64,000 nt of DNA from Candidatus Denitrolinea symbiosum (GCA_017312345.1 BLAA01000001.1:1984001-2048000), one strand, 5' to 3'. Numbered from the stretch's first letter, positions 7,982 through 16,121 are shown. The notes: a model not told the origin generated them from the letters alone. Numbers and translations: made by a program.

Positions 7982-8033
7982 GGTAATTGGCGATTGGTAA
8001 TTGGTAATTACGATTTACCGGTTACCAATTACT
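7982..8033. repeat. Dispersed spacer repeat (GGTAATTGGTAATTA type) between hypB and hypF
   Basis: GGTAATT/ACCAATTAC words run from just after the hypF start to inside the hypB stop codon. The TAA of hypB is part of the repeat word GTAATTGGTAA (minus strand). The 47-bp hypB-hypF gap consists almost entirely of this element, whereas other hyp gaps are 1-25 bp. Confidence 0.7.
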
Positions 8034-8688
8034 TCTTCCTTGAATTTTCCATCAACCATTCCACCCAGCCATCGAGTCCCTCGCCCGTGCGGCAGGAGAG
8101 CGGGAAGGCGACGACGCCGGGGTTGAGCGCCTCGACGCCGCGCTGGAAGTAGTCCATGCGGAAGTTGATGTAGGGCAGCAGGTCAATTTTGTTGACGACC
8201 AGCGCGTCCACGCCGCGGTACATGCCCGGATATTTGTACGGTTTGTCGTCGCCTTCGGGGATGGAGGCCACCAGCACGGATTTGTGAGCGCCGAGTTTGA
8301 ACGAGGCGGGGCAGACGAGGTTGCCGACGTTTTCGACGATGAGCAGGTCGAATTGGGACAGGTCGAGCTGGTCGAGCGCGCCGCGCAGCATGACCGCGTC
8401 GAGGTGGCAATCGCCGCCCGTGTTGATCTGGATGGAGGCCAGCGCGCCCGCCGCGGCGGCGCGTTCGGCGTCCAGGGAGGTGGCGATGTCGCCGTCCACG
8501 ACCGCGACCCGCGCGCGTCCCGCGAGACGCGGGAGGGTCTGCTCGATCAGCGAGGTCTTCCCCGCGCCGGGCGAGGCCATCAGGTTGATCGCGAAGACGC
8601 CCGCCGCGTCCAATCGGGCGCGGTTTTCGTTGGCTAACTTGTCGTTGGCGTTGAGGATATTTTCGACGACCGGGATTCGTTGAGTCAT
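8029..8688 (-). CDS. hypB: Hydrogenase nickel incorporation GTPase HypB
   Basis: HypB is the GTPase that, with HypA, delivers nickel to the hydrogenase large subunit. Starting at ATG 8688 gives MTQRIPVVENIL and 219 residues. Motifs: P-loop MASPGAGKTSLIEQTL, VVDGDIATSLDAER (switch I region), the metal/dimer-site QINTGGDCHLDA, VENVGNLVCPA (switch II) and VVNKIDLLPY (NKxD). There is no histidine-rich N-terminal nickel store. A longer reading from 8727 would overlap hypA and lacks a ribosome site; AGGAG lies 6 bases before the chosen ATG. The C-terminus (ENSRKK) ends inside a spacer repeat. Confidence 0.96.
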   Translation of the reverse strand: MTQRIPVVENILNANDKLANENRARLDAAGVFAINLMASPGAGKTSLIEQTLPRLAGRARVAVVDGDIATSLDAERAAAAGALASIQINTGGDCHLDAVMLRGALDQLDLSQFDLLIVENVGNLVCPASFKLGAHKSVLVASIPEGDDKPYKYPGMYRGVDALVVNKIDLLPYINFRMDYFQRGVEALNPGVVAFPLSCRTGEGLDGWVEWLMENSRKK

Positions 8689-8713
8689 GTCGCTCCTGTA
8701 AATCTGTCCGTTC

Positions 8714-9055
8714 TCATTCCACGTCAATCGCCTCGAGCGAACACTCCTCGCCGGCGACGATCTTCGCGCCGACGCCTCCGCAGTTTGGGCAGACGAGTTC
8801 CGTCTCTTTCGGGCTGTACTTTGTGAAGCAGGCCATGCACTGCAACTCGGCGGGGACGCGGCGGAAGTGCAGCGTCGCTCCCTGGGCGATGGTTCCCTCG
8901 GCGATCATGTCCCAGTAAAACTGGATCGAGTCGTCCACCATTGTGCTGAGTTCGCCCATCACAATGTGGATGTCGGTGATGCGTTTGGCGTTGGCCTGCT
9001 CGCCGTGCCGCAGGGCGATTTCGAGAATGGATTGGGTGACGGGTAATTCGTGCAT
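8714..9055 (-). CDS. hypA: Hydrogenase nickel metallochaperone HypA
   Basis: The 113-residue protein begins MHELPVTQSILEIALRHGEQ; the N-terminal Met-His is the nickel ligand in the family (usually MHE). The zinc-finger cysteines are CMACFTKY and CPNCGG, CxxC pairs as expected. The ATG at 9055 is one base from the dusB stop, so translation is likely coupled. The longer ORF start at 9112 would bury His2 and overlap dusB, and is rejected. Confidence 0.96.
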   Translation of the reverse strand: MHELPVTQSILEIALRHGEQANAKRITDIHIVMGELSTMVDDSIQFYWDMIAEGTIAQGATLHFRRVPAELQCMACFTKYSPKETELVCPNCGGVGAKIVAGEECSLEAIDVE

Positions 9056-9056
9056 A

Positions 9057-10046
9057 TCAGGCTGCCGTGATTGTACCCTCGATTGGCGCCTGGGCGTCCT
9101 GCACGGCGGCATGGATCTGGCTGATGAAAGTCACGAATTCGCCGGTCGGGCGGGCGCGCAGGATCTGTTTTCGCGCTTCGCGCGAGAGACTTTGCATCAT
9201 CAGGTACTGGATGGCGTGTTTGCGGAAGAGCCGCTGCCCGTCCCCTTCGCCGTAAAACGCGAGGTTGCGCGCCAGGTGTTCGCGCAGGACGCGCTGGACT
9301 TCCTCGGGCGGGACCTGGTCGCGGTCCAGCCCGGCGAAGATCCACGGGTTGGCGACCGCGCCGCGTCCGACCATGACCGCGTCGCAGCCCGTGACCTGCT
9401 TCATGCGCGCGATGTCCGCGACGGTCCGCGCGTCCCCATTCCCGATGACGGGGATCTTCACCAGCGACTTGACCTCGGCGATGGCGTCCCAATTGGCGTG
9501 ACCCGCGTAGCGCTGTTCCTTCGTCCGCGCGTGGAGGGCGATCAGCGCGCCGCCGTTCTCCTCCACGATGCGGGCGATGAGACGGTACGAGCGGCAATCG
9601 TCCCAGCCGAGACGGATCTTCCCCGTGACGGGAATCTCCAGCGCGGCGGTCAACTTGCGGAACGTGCGCGCGATCTTCAGCGGGGAGCGCATCATCCCCA
9701 CGCCCGCGCCGCGCCGCGCCACCGTCTTGGCGGGGCAGCCCATGTTGATGTCTATGATGTCGGGACGGAGTTCCTGCGCTCTCAACGCGGCTTCGAGTAT
9801 CTCGTCGGGGTCATCCCCGTAAAGTTGGAACGCGATCGGGCGCTCGGCTTCTTCAAAATGGAATTTCTTGAGCGGGAGTTTCGAGCGGCTGAGGATCTTC
9901 TGCACATCCACGAATTCGGTGTAACTCATCGCCGATCCCAACTCGCGGCAAACGGACCGGAACGGCCAGTCGGAATAGCCGTCCATCGGCGCGAGGATGG
10001 CGTCGCCGTGGATGGGGATGTCGCGGATGTGGAAGTGGGCGGTCAT
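9057..10046 (-). CDS. dusB: tRNA-dihydrouridine synthase (DusB-like)
   Basis: An FMN enzyme that reduces specific uridines in tRNA. The 329 residues show the Dus TIM-barrel signatures: DAILAPMDGYSDWPFRSVCR, YTEFVDVQ, FQLYGDDPDEI, IDINMGCPAKTVARRGAG (catalytic Cys in CPAK), GKIRLGWDDC, ALHARTKEQRYAG, IPVIGNGDARTVAD and GRGAVANPWIF. It is the first gene of the hyp operon, one base before hypA, so hydrogenase maturation shares a promoter with a tRNA-modifying enzyme. Subtype DusB rather than DusA/C is from overall similarity. Confidence 0.93.
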   Translation of the reverse strand: MTAHFHIRDIPIHGDAILAPMDGYSDWPFRSVCRELGSAMSYTEFVDVQKILSRSKLPLKKFHFEEAERPIAFQLYGDDPDEILEAALRAQELRPDIIDINMGCPAKTVARRGAGVGMMRSPLKIARTFRKLTAALEIPVTGKIRLGWDDCRSYRLIARIVEENGGALIALHARTKEQRYAGHANWDAIAEVKSLVKIPVIGNGDARTVADIARMKQVTGCDAVMVGRGAVANPWIFAGLDRDQVPPEEVQRVLREHLARNLAFYGEGDGQRLFRKHAIQYLMMQSLSREARKQILRARPTGEFVTFISQIHAAVQDAQAPIEGTITAA

Positions 10047-10096
10047 TGGCGTTCGGTAATCGGTAATCAGTGATCAGTGAGCAGTGTTCAGTGGCG
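10047..10096. repeat. Dispersed spacer repeat upstream of dusB
   Basis: The segment reads GGTAATCGGTAATCAGTGAT followed by CAGTGAGCAGTGTTCAGTG, combining the GGTAAT and CAGTGATCAGTG words found in other gene junctions and inside hypF. It touches the dusB start codon, so any ribosome site of dusB would lie within the repeat; none is obvious. Confidence 0.68.
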
Positions 10097-10156
10097 ATGG
10101 GATTATATCGTAGAGGATACCAGTCCCCCTAAGCGTAATGGGAAGGACGACAAAGA

Positions 10157-10184
10157 TCCCCTCTCTCGTAATCGGGAGAGGGGA
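10157..10184. terminator. Hairpin downstream of msrA, probable terminator
   Basis: Perfect 9-bp arms TCCCCTCTC (10157-10165) and GAGAGGGGA (10176-10184) with a 10-base loop, 12 bases past the msrA stop on the minus strand. The downstream tract on that strand is only moderately T-rich (TCTTTGTCG), so it may be a weak intrinsic terminator or another palindromic repeat. Confidence 0.55.
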
Positions 10185-10196
10185 CAGGAGGAGCGC

Positions 10197-10748
10197 TTAC
10201 GCGGTTTGCTTTTTCAACCGGTCCACAAAATGTTTGCGGAACTTCGCCACCTTCGGCGCGACGACCGCCATGCAATACGGCTGGGATGGGTTGTTGACGA
10301 AATATTCCTGGTGGTAATCCTCGGCTGCGAAGAATTTGTCGAACTTCGTCACTTCGGTGACGATGGGATTCGGCCAGAGTTTGGACTCGGTCAGTTCGCG
10401 GATGACCGCCTCGGCGTCCGCGCGCTGCGAATCGTCGTGGTAAAAGATCGCCGAGCGGTACTGAGTCCCCACGTCCGCGCCCTGGCGGTTGAGCGTGGTC
10501 GGGTCGTGGATGGCAAAGAAGACGCGCAGCAGGTCGCGGTAGGAGAGCGTGGACGGGTCGAACGTCACCTGCACGACTTCCGCGTGCCCCGTCATCCCCG
10601 TGCAGACGGCTTGATAGGACGGGTTGTCCACATGCCCGCCCGAGTAGCCCGATTCAACGGAAACGACGCCGTTCAATTCGTCGAAGACGGCCTCGAGACA
10701 CCAGAAGCATCCTCCGGCTAATGTCGCGATTTGATGATTTGCATTCAT
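10197..10748 (-). CDS. msrA: Peptide methionine-S-sulfoxide reductase MsrA
   Basis: Repairs oxidised methionine (S epimer). The 183 residues contain the active-site [20 protein letters not shown] (GCFWC, catalytic Cys is the first), [52 protein letters not shown] and [12 protein letters not shown]. Length is typical for a stand-alone MsrA. No msrB is adjacent. The gene stands alone between two hairpins and has a GAAGGAG-like ribosome site on the minus strand before ATG 10748. Confidence 0.96.
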   Translation of the reverse strand: MNANHQIATLAGGCFWCLEAVFDELNGVVSVESGYSGGHVDNPSYQAVCTGMTGHAEVVQVTFDPSTLSYRDLLRVFFAIHDPTTLNRQGADVGTQYRSAIFYHDDSQRADAEAVIRELTESKLWPNPIVTEVTKFDKFFAAEDYHQEYFVNNPSQPYCMAVVAPKVAKFRKHFVDRLKKQTA

Positions 10749-10848
10749 GATAAAGACTCCTTCTCGATAATGATGATGACAGATCTGTCTACGGGATAGA
10801 CGACGCGGCGGGGGAGATTTGGATTAAGAAATGATAACAGTTTAAACA

Positions 10849-10875
10849 TTTCGTCCAGCGGGTTGCGCTGGACGA
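10849..10875. terminator. Hairpin terminator after the clpC-DUF2283 operon
   Basis: Arms TTCGTCCAGCG (10849-10859) and CGCTGGACGAA (10865-10875) pair over 11 bp with loop GGTTG. It starts about 17 bases past the DUF2283 stop. On the minus strand it is followed by an A/T-rich tract (AAATGTTTAAACTG). It would end the clpC transcript. Confidence 0.65.
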
Positions 10876-10891
10876 AGGATTCGATCGGACT

Positions 10892-11128
10892 TTAGCCTGC
10901 TACTGGAACCGACTCGTTGATAACCAGATTCGCAATTGACATGGCCTTCAATTCTAATCGCGTCATCTCAATGTACTTGCTGGCGTCTTCGATTTCGATG
11001 CCGATGGCGCGATCATTCTCGTCGTAATCCACAACTACGCCTGGGGAGACCTCTTCTGACTCCACGCTCACGCCGCCAGCAAGTTTGATGTAGAGCATGT
11101 CGGTTTCTTTGTGATATTCGAAGACCAT
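10892..11128 (-). CDS. DUF2283 small protein
   Basis: A 78-residue protein with the DUF2283 pattern: FEYHKETDMLYIKLAGGVSV, a strand pair, then SPGVVVDYDENDRAIGIEIE and a helix EDASKYIEM. The function of the family is unknown; it is common as a small stand-alone protein and often sits near toxin-antitoxin-like genes. The start ATG overlaps the clpC stop by one base (TAATG), so it is probably translated by re-initiation after clpC. That linkage to a protein-quality ATPase is the only functional hint. Confidence 0.85.
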   Translation of the reverse strand: MVFEYHKETDMLYIKLAGGVSVESEEVSPGVVVDYDENDRAIGIEIEDASKYIEMTRLELKAMSIANLVINESVPVAG

Positions 11129-13602
11129 TACAAACTCGGCTCCGCCAGTTTCTCTTCCGTCTTCGCCAGCACGATCTCGCCGTCCTCGCCAACGCTGACG
11201 GTGATTGCGTCGCCGTCGGCGAAGATGCCCGACAGCAGTTTGTCGGAGAGCGGATCCTCCACGCGCTGTTGGATCACGCGGCGCAGGGGACGCGCGCCGA
11301 ACTCGGGGTCGAAGCCCTGGTCCGCCAGCGCGGACAAAGCCTCGGGCGTGGCCGTCAGCGTCAGGTTGTGTTCGATCAGGCGCGCCGCCACTTTGTCCAG
11401 TTCGATGCGGACGATCTGCTGGATGTCGTCTTTATTCAGCGAGCGGAAGATGACGGTCCCGTCGAGGCGGTTGATGAACTCGGGACGGAAGGCACGCTTG
11501 AGCGACTCGTTCAACTTCTTGCGCATCTCGTCGTAGGAGAGTTTCTCCTCCAGCGCCTCGTCTCGCTTGGTCTGGAAGCCGAGGCCGGTCTGTTTCTTGA
11601 TCATATCCGCGCCGATGTTCGAGGTCATCACGATGATGGCGTTGCGGAAGTCCACTTTACGGCCTTTGGCGTCGGAGAGATGTCCCTCCTCCATGATTTG
11701 CAGCAGCATGTTGTGGACTTCGGGATGCGCCTTCTCCACTTCGTCGAAGACGATGATGGAATACGGACGGCGGCGCAGCGCCTCGGTCAGCTGACCCGCG
11801 TCCTCGTAGCCGACGTATCCGGGCGGCGCGCCCACGAGACGGGAGGCGGTGTGCCGCTCCATGAACTCGGACATGTCCAACTGGATGGCGGCCTCCTCGC
11901 TCCCGAACATGAACTTGGCGAGGGCTTTCGTCAACTCGGTCTTGCCGACGCCGGTCGGGCCGAGGAACATGAACGAGCCGATCGGGCGCTTCGGGTCTTT
12001 CAACCCGGCGCGGGCGCGGCGGACGGCGCGGCTGATCGCCACGATGGCGTCCTCCTGCCCGATGATGGATTTGCGGAGTTCCTCTTCCATCTTGAGCAGG
12101 CGCTGGGACTCCTCTTCCGCCAATTGCATCAGCGGCACGCCCGTCCACATGGAGACGACCTCGGCGATGTCTTCCGAAGAAACAACCGGGCTGTTGGCGC
12201 GGTCCCACGCGGAGCGCAGGCGTTCGATCTGGCTCTCGATGTCGGTGGCGCGCTCCTCCCATTCGCGGATCTCGTCGCTGTTGCCTTCCTCCTGCGCGAG
12301 GGTGCGATTCTGCCGCGCGGAGCGCAGCTGGCCGAACAGGTCTTTGGCTTGTTTCGCGGCGGGACTCTTGTACATGCGCACGCGCGACGAAGACTCGTCA
12401 ATCAAGTCTATGGCTTTGTCGGGCAGGAAGCGTTCGGTGACGTAGCGCGAGGAAAGGTTCGCGGCCGCGTCCAGCGCGTCGTCCGAGATGACGAGGTGAT
12501 GGTGCTCCTCGTATGCCGTGCGGATGCCTTTCAGAATTTCGATGGTTTCTTCGACGGACGGCTCGTCCACCTGGATGGGCTGGAAGCGTCTCTCCAGCGC
12601 CGCGTCGGATTCGATGTGTTTGCGATATTCGTCGAGCGTGGTCGCGCCGATGACTTGCAGTTCGCCGCGCGACAACGCGGGCTTCAAAATGTTCGCGGCG
12701 TCCACAGACGATCCCGCCGCGCCCGCGCCGACCAGCATGTGGACTTCATCTATGAAGAGGATCGCGCCAGACTGCTTGAGCTCGTCAATGACGCGTTTAA
12801 GTCTCTCTTCGAACTGGCCGCGGTACATCGTTCCGGCCACGAGCGAGCCGACGTCCAACTGGAGCAGGCGTTTGTTCATCAGCGGCGCGGGGACGTCGCC
12901 CTCCACGATGCGTTGGGCGAGTCCCTCCACGATGGCGGTCTTGCCGACGCCCGGCTCGCCGATGAGGGCAGGATTGTTCTTGGTGCGGCGCGCCAGGATC
13001 TGGATGACGCGCTCGATCTCCATCTGCCGCCCGATGACCGGGTCGAGTTTTTTCTCTTCGGCTTTGCTCGTCAGGTCGGTGGCGAGTTGGTCCACCAGGG
13101 GAGTCTTCTGCCCGGGTTGGCCGGGACGCGTGGGTTGGGCCGGCCCGGCCGGAGTCGGCGCGGACGCCGACTCGTTGAGGACGCGGCGGGTCTGCCGGCG
13201 GATCTGGTCGGGCGTTACGCCGAGGCGGCGCAGCACGTCCATGGCCGCGTTGTCCATGCGGACGAGCGCCAGCAGGATGTGTTCGGTGCCGATGTAGTGA
13301 TGCCCGAGGCGGCCGGCTTCGTCCACCGCAAATTCGAGGACTTGCTGCGTATCGGGGGCGAGGTCAATTTTGTTGCCCGCGAACCGTCCGGGCGGGGAAA
13401 CGCGCTCGACCATTTCGCGAACGCGCGAGGTTTCCAGTCCGAGTTCCCGCAGCACGCGTCCCGCCACCCCGCCGTCTTCATCCGCGAGGCCGAGCAGGAG
13501 GTGTTCGGTGCCAATGTTGTGCTGACGGGCGCGTTCGGCTTCGCTGTGAGCGAGACTTAAAACGCGGCGCGCCCGTTGTGTAAATCGTTCCATGCCAGCC
13601 AT
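11128..13602 (-). CDS. clpC: ATP-dependent Clp protease ATP-binding subunit ClpC
   Basis: Hsp100 unfoldase that feeds substrates to ClpP. The 824 residues hold two Clp_N repeats (FTQRARRVLSLAHSEAERAR and the HHYIGTEHILLALVR copy), AAA-1 with Walker A GEPGVGKT near 215 and Walker B ILFIDEVHML, a coiled-coil middle domain (about 420-470), and AAA-2 with Walker A GPTGVGKT near 549, IIVFDEVEKAHPEV, and the C-terminal FNRLDGTVIF/GARPLRRVIQ region. A proline-rich linker follows the N-domain. GGAG lies 5 bases before ATG 13602, so MAGMERF is preferred to the longer ORF. The stop is coupled to a DUF2283 gene. No ctsR/mcsAB neighbours are seen. Confidence 0.95.
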   Translation of the reverse strand: MAGMERFTQRARRVLSLAHSEAERARQHNIGTEHLLLGLADEDGGVAGRVLRELGLETSRVREMVERVSPPGRFAGNKIDLAPDTQQVLEFAVDEAGRLGHHYIGTEHILLALVRMDNAAMDVLRRLGVTPDQIRRQTRRVLNESASAPTPAGPAQPTRPGQPGQKTPLVDQLATDLTSKAEEKKLDPVIGRQMEIERVIQILARRTKNNPALIGEPGVGKTAIVEGLAQRIVEGDVPAPLMNKRLLQLDVGSLVAGTMYRGQFEERLKRVIDELKQSGAILFIDEVHMLVGAGAAGSSVDAANILKPALSRGELQVIGATTLDEYRKHIESDAALERRFQPIQVDEPSVEETIEILKGIRTAYEEHHHLVISDDALDAAANLSSRYVTERFLPDKAIDLIDESSSRVRMYKSPAAKQAKDLFGQLRSARQNRTLAQEEGNSDEIREWEERATDIESQIERLRSAWDRANSPVVSSEDIAEVVSMWTGVPLMQLAEEESQRLLKMEEELRKSIIGQEDAIVAISRAVRRARAGLKDPKRPIGSFMFLGPTGVGKTELTKALAKFMFGSEEAAIQLDMSEFMERHTASRLVGAPPGYVGYEDAGQLTEALRRRPYSIIVFDEVEKAHPEVHNMLLQIMEEGHLSDAKGRKVDFRNAIIVMTSNIGADMIKKQTGLGFQTKRDEALEEKLSYDEMRKKLNESLKRAFRPEFINRLDGTVIFRSLNKDDIQQIVRIELDKVAARLIEHNLTLTATPEALSALADQGFDPEFGARPLRRVIQQRVEDPLSDKLLSGIFADGDAITVSVGEDGEIVLAKTEEKLAEPSL

Positions 13603-13695
13603 AAGTTCTCCAATTTTTATTCGCGACAAGAACTGTCTCGGACGATTCTACCAAACAACGCGGCTGAATTGATGTTTGAGTTTGATTAGAGTTTA

Positions 13696-13762
13696 TTTGG
13701 GTTTCAAGTTTCATGTTCCAGGTTTCACGCGGCTTGAAACGTGAAACGCCGCACGTGAAACT
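13696..13762. repeat. Dispersed spacer repeat (GTTTCACGTGAAAC type) between mazG-like gene and clpC
   Basis: GTTTCAAGTTTCATGTTCC, GGTTTCACGCGGC, TTGAAACGTGAAACGCC and CACGTGAAAC are drifting copies in both orientations of one 6-8-base word. It lies directly after the mazG-like stop codon, the same placement relative to stop codons as other spacer repeats here. Confidence 0.65.
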
Positions 13763-13763
13763 T

Positions 13764-14093
13764 TTAACGATTATCCCCGTCTCCCTTGATCTTTCCGCGT
13801 TGTTGACGGTCGAGCAGTTTGGCGAGGTTGGATTCGGCGACGTCGTCGAGGGAGATGTCCAGTTCGGTGCAGACCTGCGCGAGGTACCACAGCACGTCGC
13901 CCAGTTCGGAGGTCAGCGCGGCGCGCGCTTCCGCGCCGATCTCGCCGTTTTTATCGCGGAACACTTTTTTGATCTTGCCCGCCACTTCGCCCGCCTCGTT
14001 GACGAGTCCAAGCGTGGGATAGACGACGGCGTGTCCGATGGACGGGTATTGCGCTGTGGCGCGGGAGCGTTTTTGGTAATCGGAAAAATTCAT
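13764..14093 (-). CDS. MazG-like nucleotide pyrophosphohydrolase
   Basis: A 109-residue all-alpha NTP pyrophosphohydrolase of the MazG superfamily: NFSDYQKRSRATAQYP, the metal-binding GLVNEAGEVAGKIKKVFRD (ExxE) and ELGDVLWYLAQVCTELDIS (ExxD). Family members hydrolyse (d)NTPs to monophosphates, as house-cleaning enzymes or alarmone regulators. The short length matches single-domain MazG-like proteins rather than full MazG. It stands alone, followed by a GTTTCAC-type spacer. Confidence 0.88.
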   Translation of the reverse strand: MNFSDYQKRSRATAQYPSIGHAVVYPTLGLVNEAGEVAGKIKKVFRDKNGEIGAEARAALTSELGDVLWYLAQVCTELDISLDDVAESNLAKLLDRQQRGKIKGDGDNR

Positions 14094-14511
14094 TTTTCGC
14101 CTTCAATGGGTAATGATGGGGGGATTGTACTTCGGTATGTCCCCGCTGAAAAGCGGCACGGCCTCCGGTGAAGGTCGTCTCAAAGCCAAAAAATTTTAGC
14201 GCCGACTCTTTACCGTACAACCCCCATCGCGAATGCCGCGAACACCTGCACTTGCGCCAGGTGCAAGTGTGGGCGAATGGCGCGAAATTTTGTTTTTTCA
14301 GCCGAGAAATTCGCGTTATTCGCGCCATTCGCGATAAAAAAAGCCCGACGATTCCTACCATGTACGGTAGGGAAGCGCCGACGGCGAAATCTACCGCGAA
14401 GGATGCCAAGGCCGCAAAGTCTCATTGGATTTCTTGGCGATCTTCGCGGGCTTCGCGGTTCGATGAACTTGCCTGGCAGAATTTTATGAATGCGCTTCCC
14501 CCGAGTCGGAA
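14094..14511. other. Non-coding spacer upstream of the GH1 gene
   Basis: No credible gene is seen in about 420 bp. It contains a hairpin CACTTGC-GCCAGGT-GCAAGTG near 14250, GCGAATGGCGCGAAATT and ATTCGCGCCATTCGCGAT copies in both orientations (14270-14335), and a low-complexity segment CGCGAAGGATGCCAAGGCCG with TTCGCGGGCTTCGCGGTTCG (14395-14465) of the kind dispersed in many copies in related genomes. Two overlapping 115-131-residue ORFs here translate these repeats and look spurious. Confidence 0.6.
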
Positions 14512-14545
14512 TTGACTTGACTTTGTCTCGCATGGCATATATCAT
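14512..14545 (+). promoter_or_regulatory. Putative sigma-70-type promoter for the GH1 gene
   Basis: TTGACT (14517-14522), a 17-base spacer, then TATCAT (14540-14545). A second TTGACT overlaps at 14512. The -10 ends 47 bases before the GH1 ATG. It is a sequence match only. Confidence 0.45.
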
Positions 14546-14592
14546 GCCTTCGAGCGGCGCTACACTGCTTTTGACAAAAGGAATCCGATTCG

Positions 14593-15921
14593 ATGACGCA
14601 TACATTCCCTCACAACTTTCTTTGGGGCGCGGCCACCGCGTCCTACCAGATCGAAGGCGCGTGGGACGCGGACGGCAAGGGCGAATCCATCTGGGATCGC
14701 TTCAGCCACACGCCGGGAAAGATCGAAGACAACTCGACGGGCGACGTCGCCTGCGACCATTATCGCCGCTGGCGGGAAGACGTCGCGCTGATGCGCCGCC
14801 TCGGACTCAAAGCGTATCGCTTCTCGACCTCCTGGCCGCGCGTCCTTCCATGCGGACGCGGCCGCCTCGAACCGCGCGGCCTCGACTTCTACGACCATCT
14901 TGTGGACGCGCTCTGCGCCGCGAACATCGAACCCTTCCTGACGCTCTATCATTGGGACCTGCCCCAGGCCTTACAGGACGAGGGCGGCTGGACGAACCGC
15001 GACGTCTGTCACGCCTTCGCGGACTACGCCGCGCTGATGGTCAAACGCCTCGGCGACCGCGTCCGGTACTGGACGACCTTCAACGAGCCGGCCGTCGCGG
15101 CCTTCGACGGCAACCTGATGGGCGAACACGCCCCGGGCATCCAGGACCCGCGCGTCGCCTATCAGGTCGCGCACAATCTGATGGTCGCGCACGGGCTGGC
15201 AGTGCAGGCCGTCCGCGCCGCCCGGCCGGACGTCGACGCGGGAATCGTCCTCAATTTGTGGACGTCCGATCCCGCTTCCGATTCTCCCGCCGACCTTGCC
15301 GCGGCGGAACTGGCCTGGCAGCGCGGCGAAGCGCTTTTCCTCGACGCCGTCTTCAAGGGATATTATCCGTCCGCCGTCTACGACCTGCTTGGCGGCGCCA
15401 TGCCGGAGATCCGAAGCGGCGACATGGCGTTGATCACGCAGGAACTCGATTATGTCGGAGTCAACTTTTACTCGCGCAACCTCGTCGGCGCCGAGGGAAA
15501 CGTCAACCCCGTCCCGGGCGCGGAGTACACCGAGATGGGCTGGGAAGTCTGCGCGCCCGCCTTGCGCCGTCTGCTCAACCGGATCAACCGGGACTATCGC
15601 CTGCCGCCCATCTATATCACCGAGAACGGCGCGGCCTTCAAAGATGAAGTGAGCGCGGACGGAAAAATCCACGACCCGCGCCGACTCGACTACCTGAAGA
15701 ATCACTTCATCCAAACCCGCCTCGCCATGCAGGACGGCGTGGACGTGCGCGGCTACTTCGTCTGGTCCCTGCTCGACAACTTTGAGTGGGGGCATGGATA
15801 CTCCAAACGTTTCGGCATCGTCCGCGTGAACTACGAGACGCAGGAGCGCGTGGTCAAGGATTCGGGCGAATGGTACGCGCGCGTCATCGCCGCGAACGCG
15901 GTGGAGGAGGGGCAGCCATGA
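14593..15921 (+). CDS. Beta-glucosidase, glycoside hydrolase family 1
   Basis: Retaining glycosidase acting on beta-glucosides or related sugars, probably cytoplasmic (no signal peptide). The 442 residues start FPHNFLWGAATASYQIEGAW and carry the family pattern: TGDVACDHYRRWREDVALM, AYRFSTSWPRVLP, LYHWDLPQALQDEGGW, the acid/base Glu165 in TFNEP, the nucleophile Glu344 in ITENG, and the C-terminal YFVWSLLDNFEWGHGYSKRF. Length is normal. An AAAGGAA ribosome site precedes the ATG. Its stop overlaps the start of the next small ORF (ATGA). Confidence 0.96.
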   Translation: MTHTFPHNFLWGAATASYQIEGAWDADGKGESIWDRFSHTPGKIEDNSTGDVACDHYRRWREDVALMRRLGLKAYRFSTSWPRVLPCGRGRLEPRGLDFYDHLVDALCAANIEPFLTLYHWDLPQALQDEGGWTNRDVCHAFADYAALMVKRLGDRVRYWTTFNEPAVAAFDGNLMGEHAPGIQDPRVAYQVAHNLMVAHGLAVQAVRAARPDVDAGIVLNLWTSDPASDSPADLAAAELAWQRGEALFLDAVFKGYYPSAVYDLLGGAMPEIRSGDMALITQELDYVGVNFYSRNLVGAEGNVNPVPGAEYTEMGWEVCAPALRRLLNRINRDYRLPPIYITENGAAFKDEVSADGKIHDPRRLDYLKNHFIQTRLAMQDGVDVRGYFVWSLLDNFEWGHGYSKRFGIVRVNYETQERVVKDSGEWYARVIAANAVEEGQP

Positions 15922-16058
15922 TAACTTCCGAGCGGGAATTTCTGAAATTTCTGGGCGCCCACGGATTTGCCTGCCGGCGCGTCGAGCATCCCGCCGTGTT
16001 CACCCGCGCGGAGGCGGAACGGCATCGTCCCGACGCGGACGCGGCGCCGGCAGGATGA
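15918..16058 (+). pseudogene. Truncated YbaK/ProX-like prolyl-tRNA deacylase N-terminus
   Basis: Only 46 residues: MITSEREFLKFLGAHGFACR, then RVEHPAVFTRAEAERHRP and an Ala/Pro-rich end. The LxxxGxxxxRVEHPAVFTxxEA pattern is the first strand-helix of the YbaK/ProX editing domain (free-standing trans-editing of mischarged tRNA), whose full length is about 150-170 residues. The catalytic lysine region is absent, so it should be inactive. The start overlaps the GH1 stop by ATGA, suggesting an operon partner that has lost its 3' part; a terminator follows 5 bases later. Confidence 0.6.
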
Positions 16059-16063
16059 AAGGT

Positions 16064-16100
16064 CAGCCCCCCGATCTCGAAGACCGGGGGGCTGTTTGGT
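16064..16100. terminator. Bidirectional hairpin terminator between convergent genes
   Basis: Perfect 10-bp arms CAGCCCCCCG (16064-16073) and CGGGGGGCTG (16085-16094), then TTTGGTT on the plus strand. It separates the plus-strand GH1/ProX pair from the end of the minus-strand surface-protein locus. Confidence 0.8.
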
Positions 16101-16121
16101 TGGGAGGGGGCTGCGCGGCGA

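Noticed and set aside
9057..10046. In-frame selenocysteine or other recoding in MsrA, HypD or DusB
   Set aside because: All redox cysteines there are encoded by normal Cys codons and the reading frames are continuous; only the gene at 60853-61341 has a TGA at a redox position.
11269..13560. Long plus-strand ORF (763 codons) opposite clpC
   Set aside because: It is antisense to a clear ClpC gene, has an Arg/Asp/Val-rich composition typical of antisense frames in high-GC DNA, and shows no motif.
14168..14605. Two overlapping 115-131-codon ORFs upstream of GH1
   Set aside because: They cover hairpins and low-complexity spacer words and have no recognisable domain or ribosome site.
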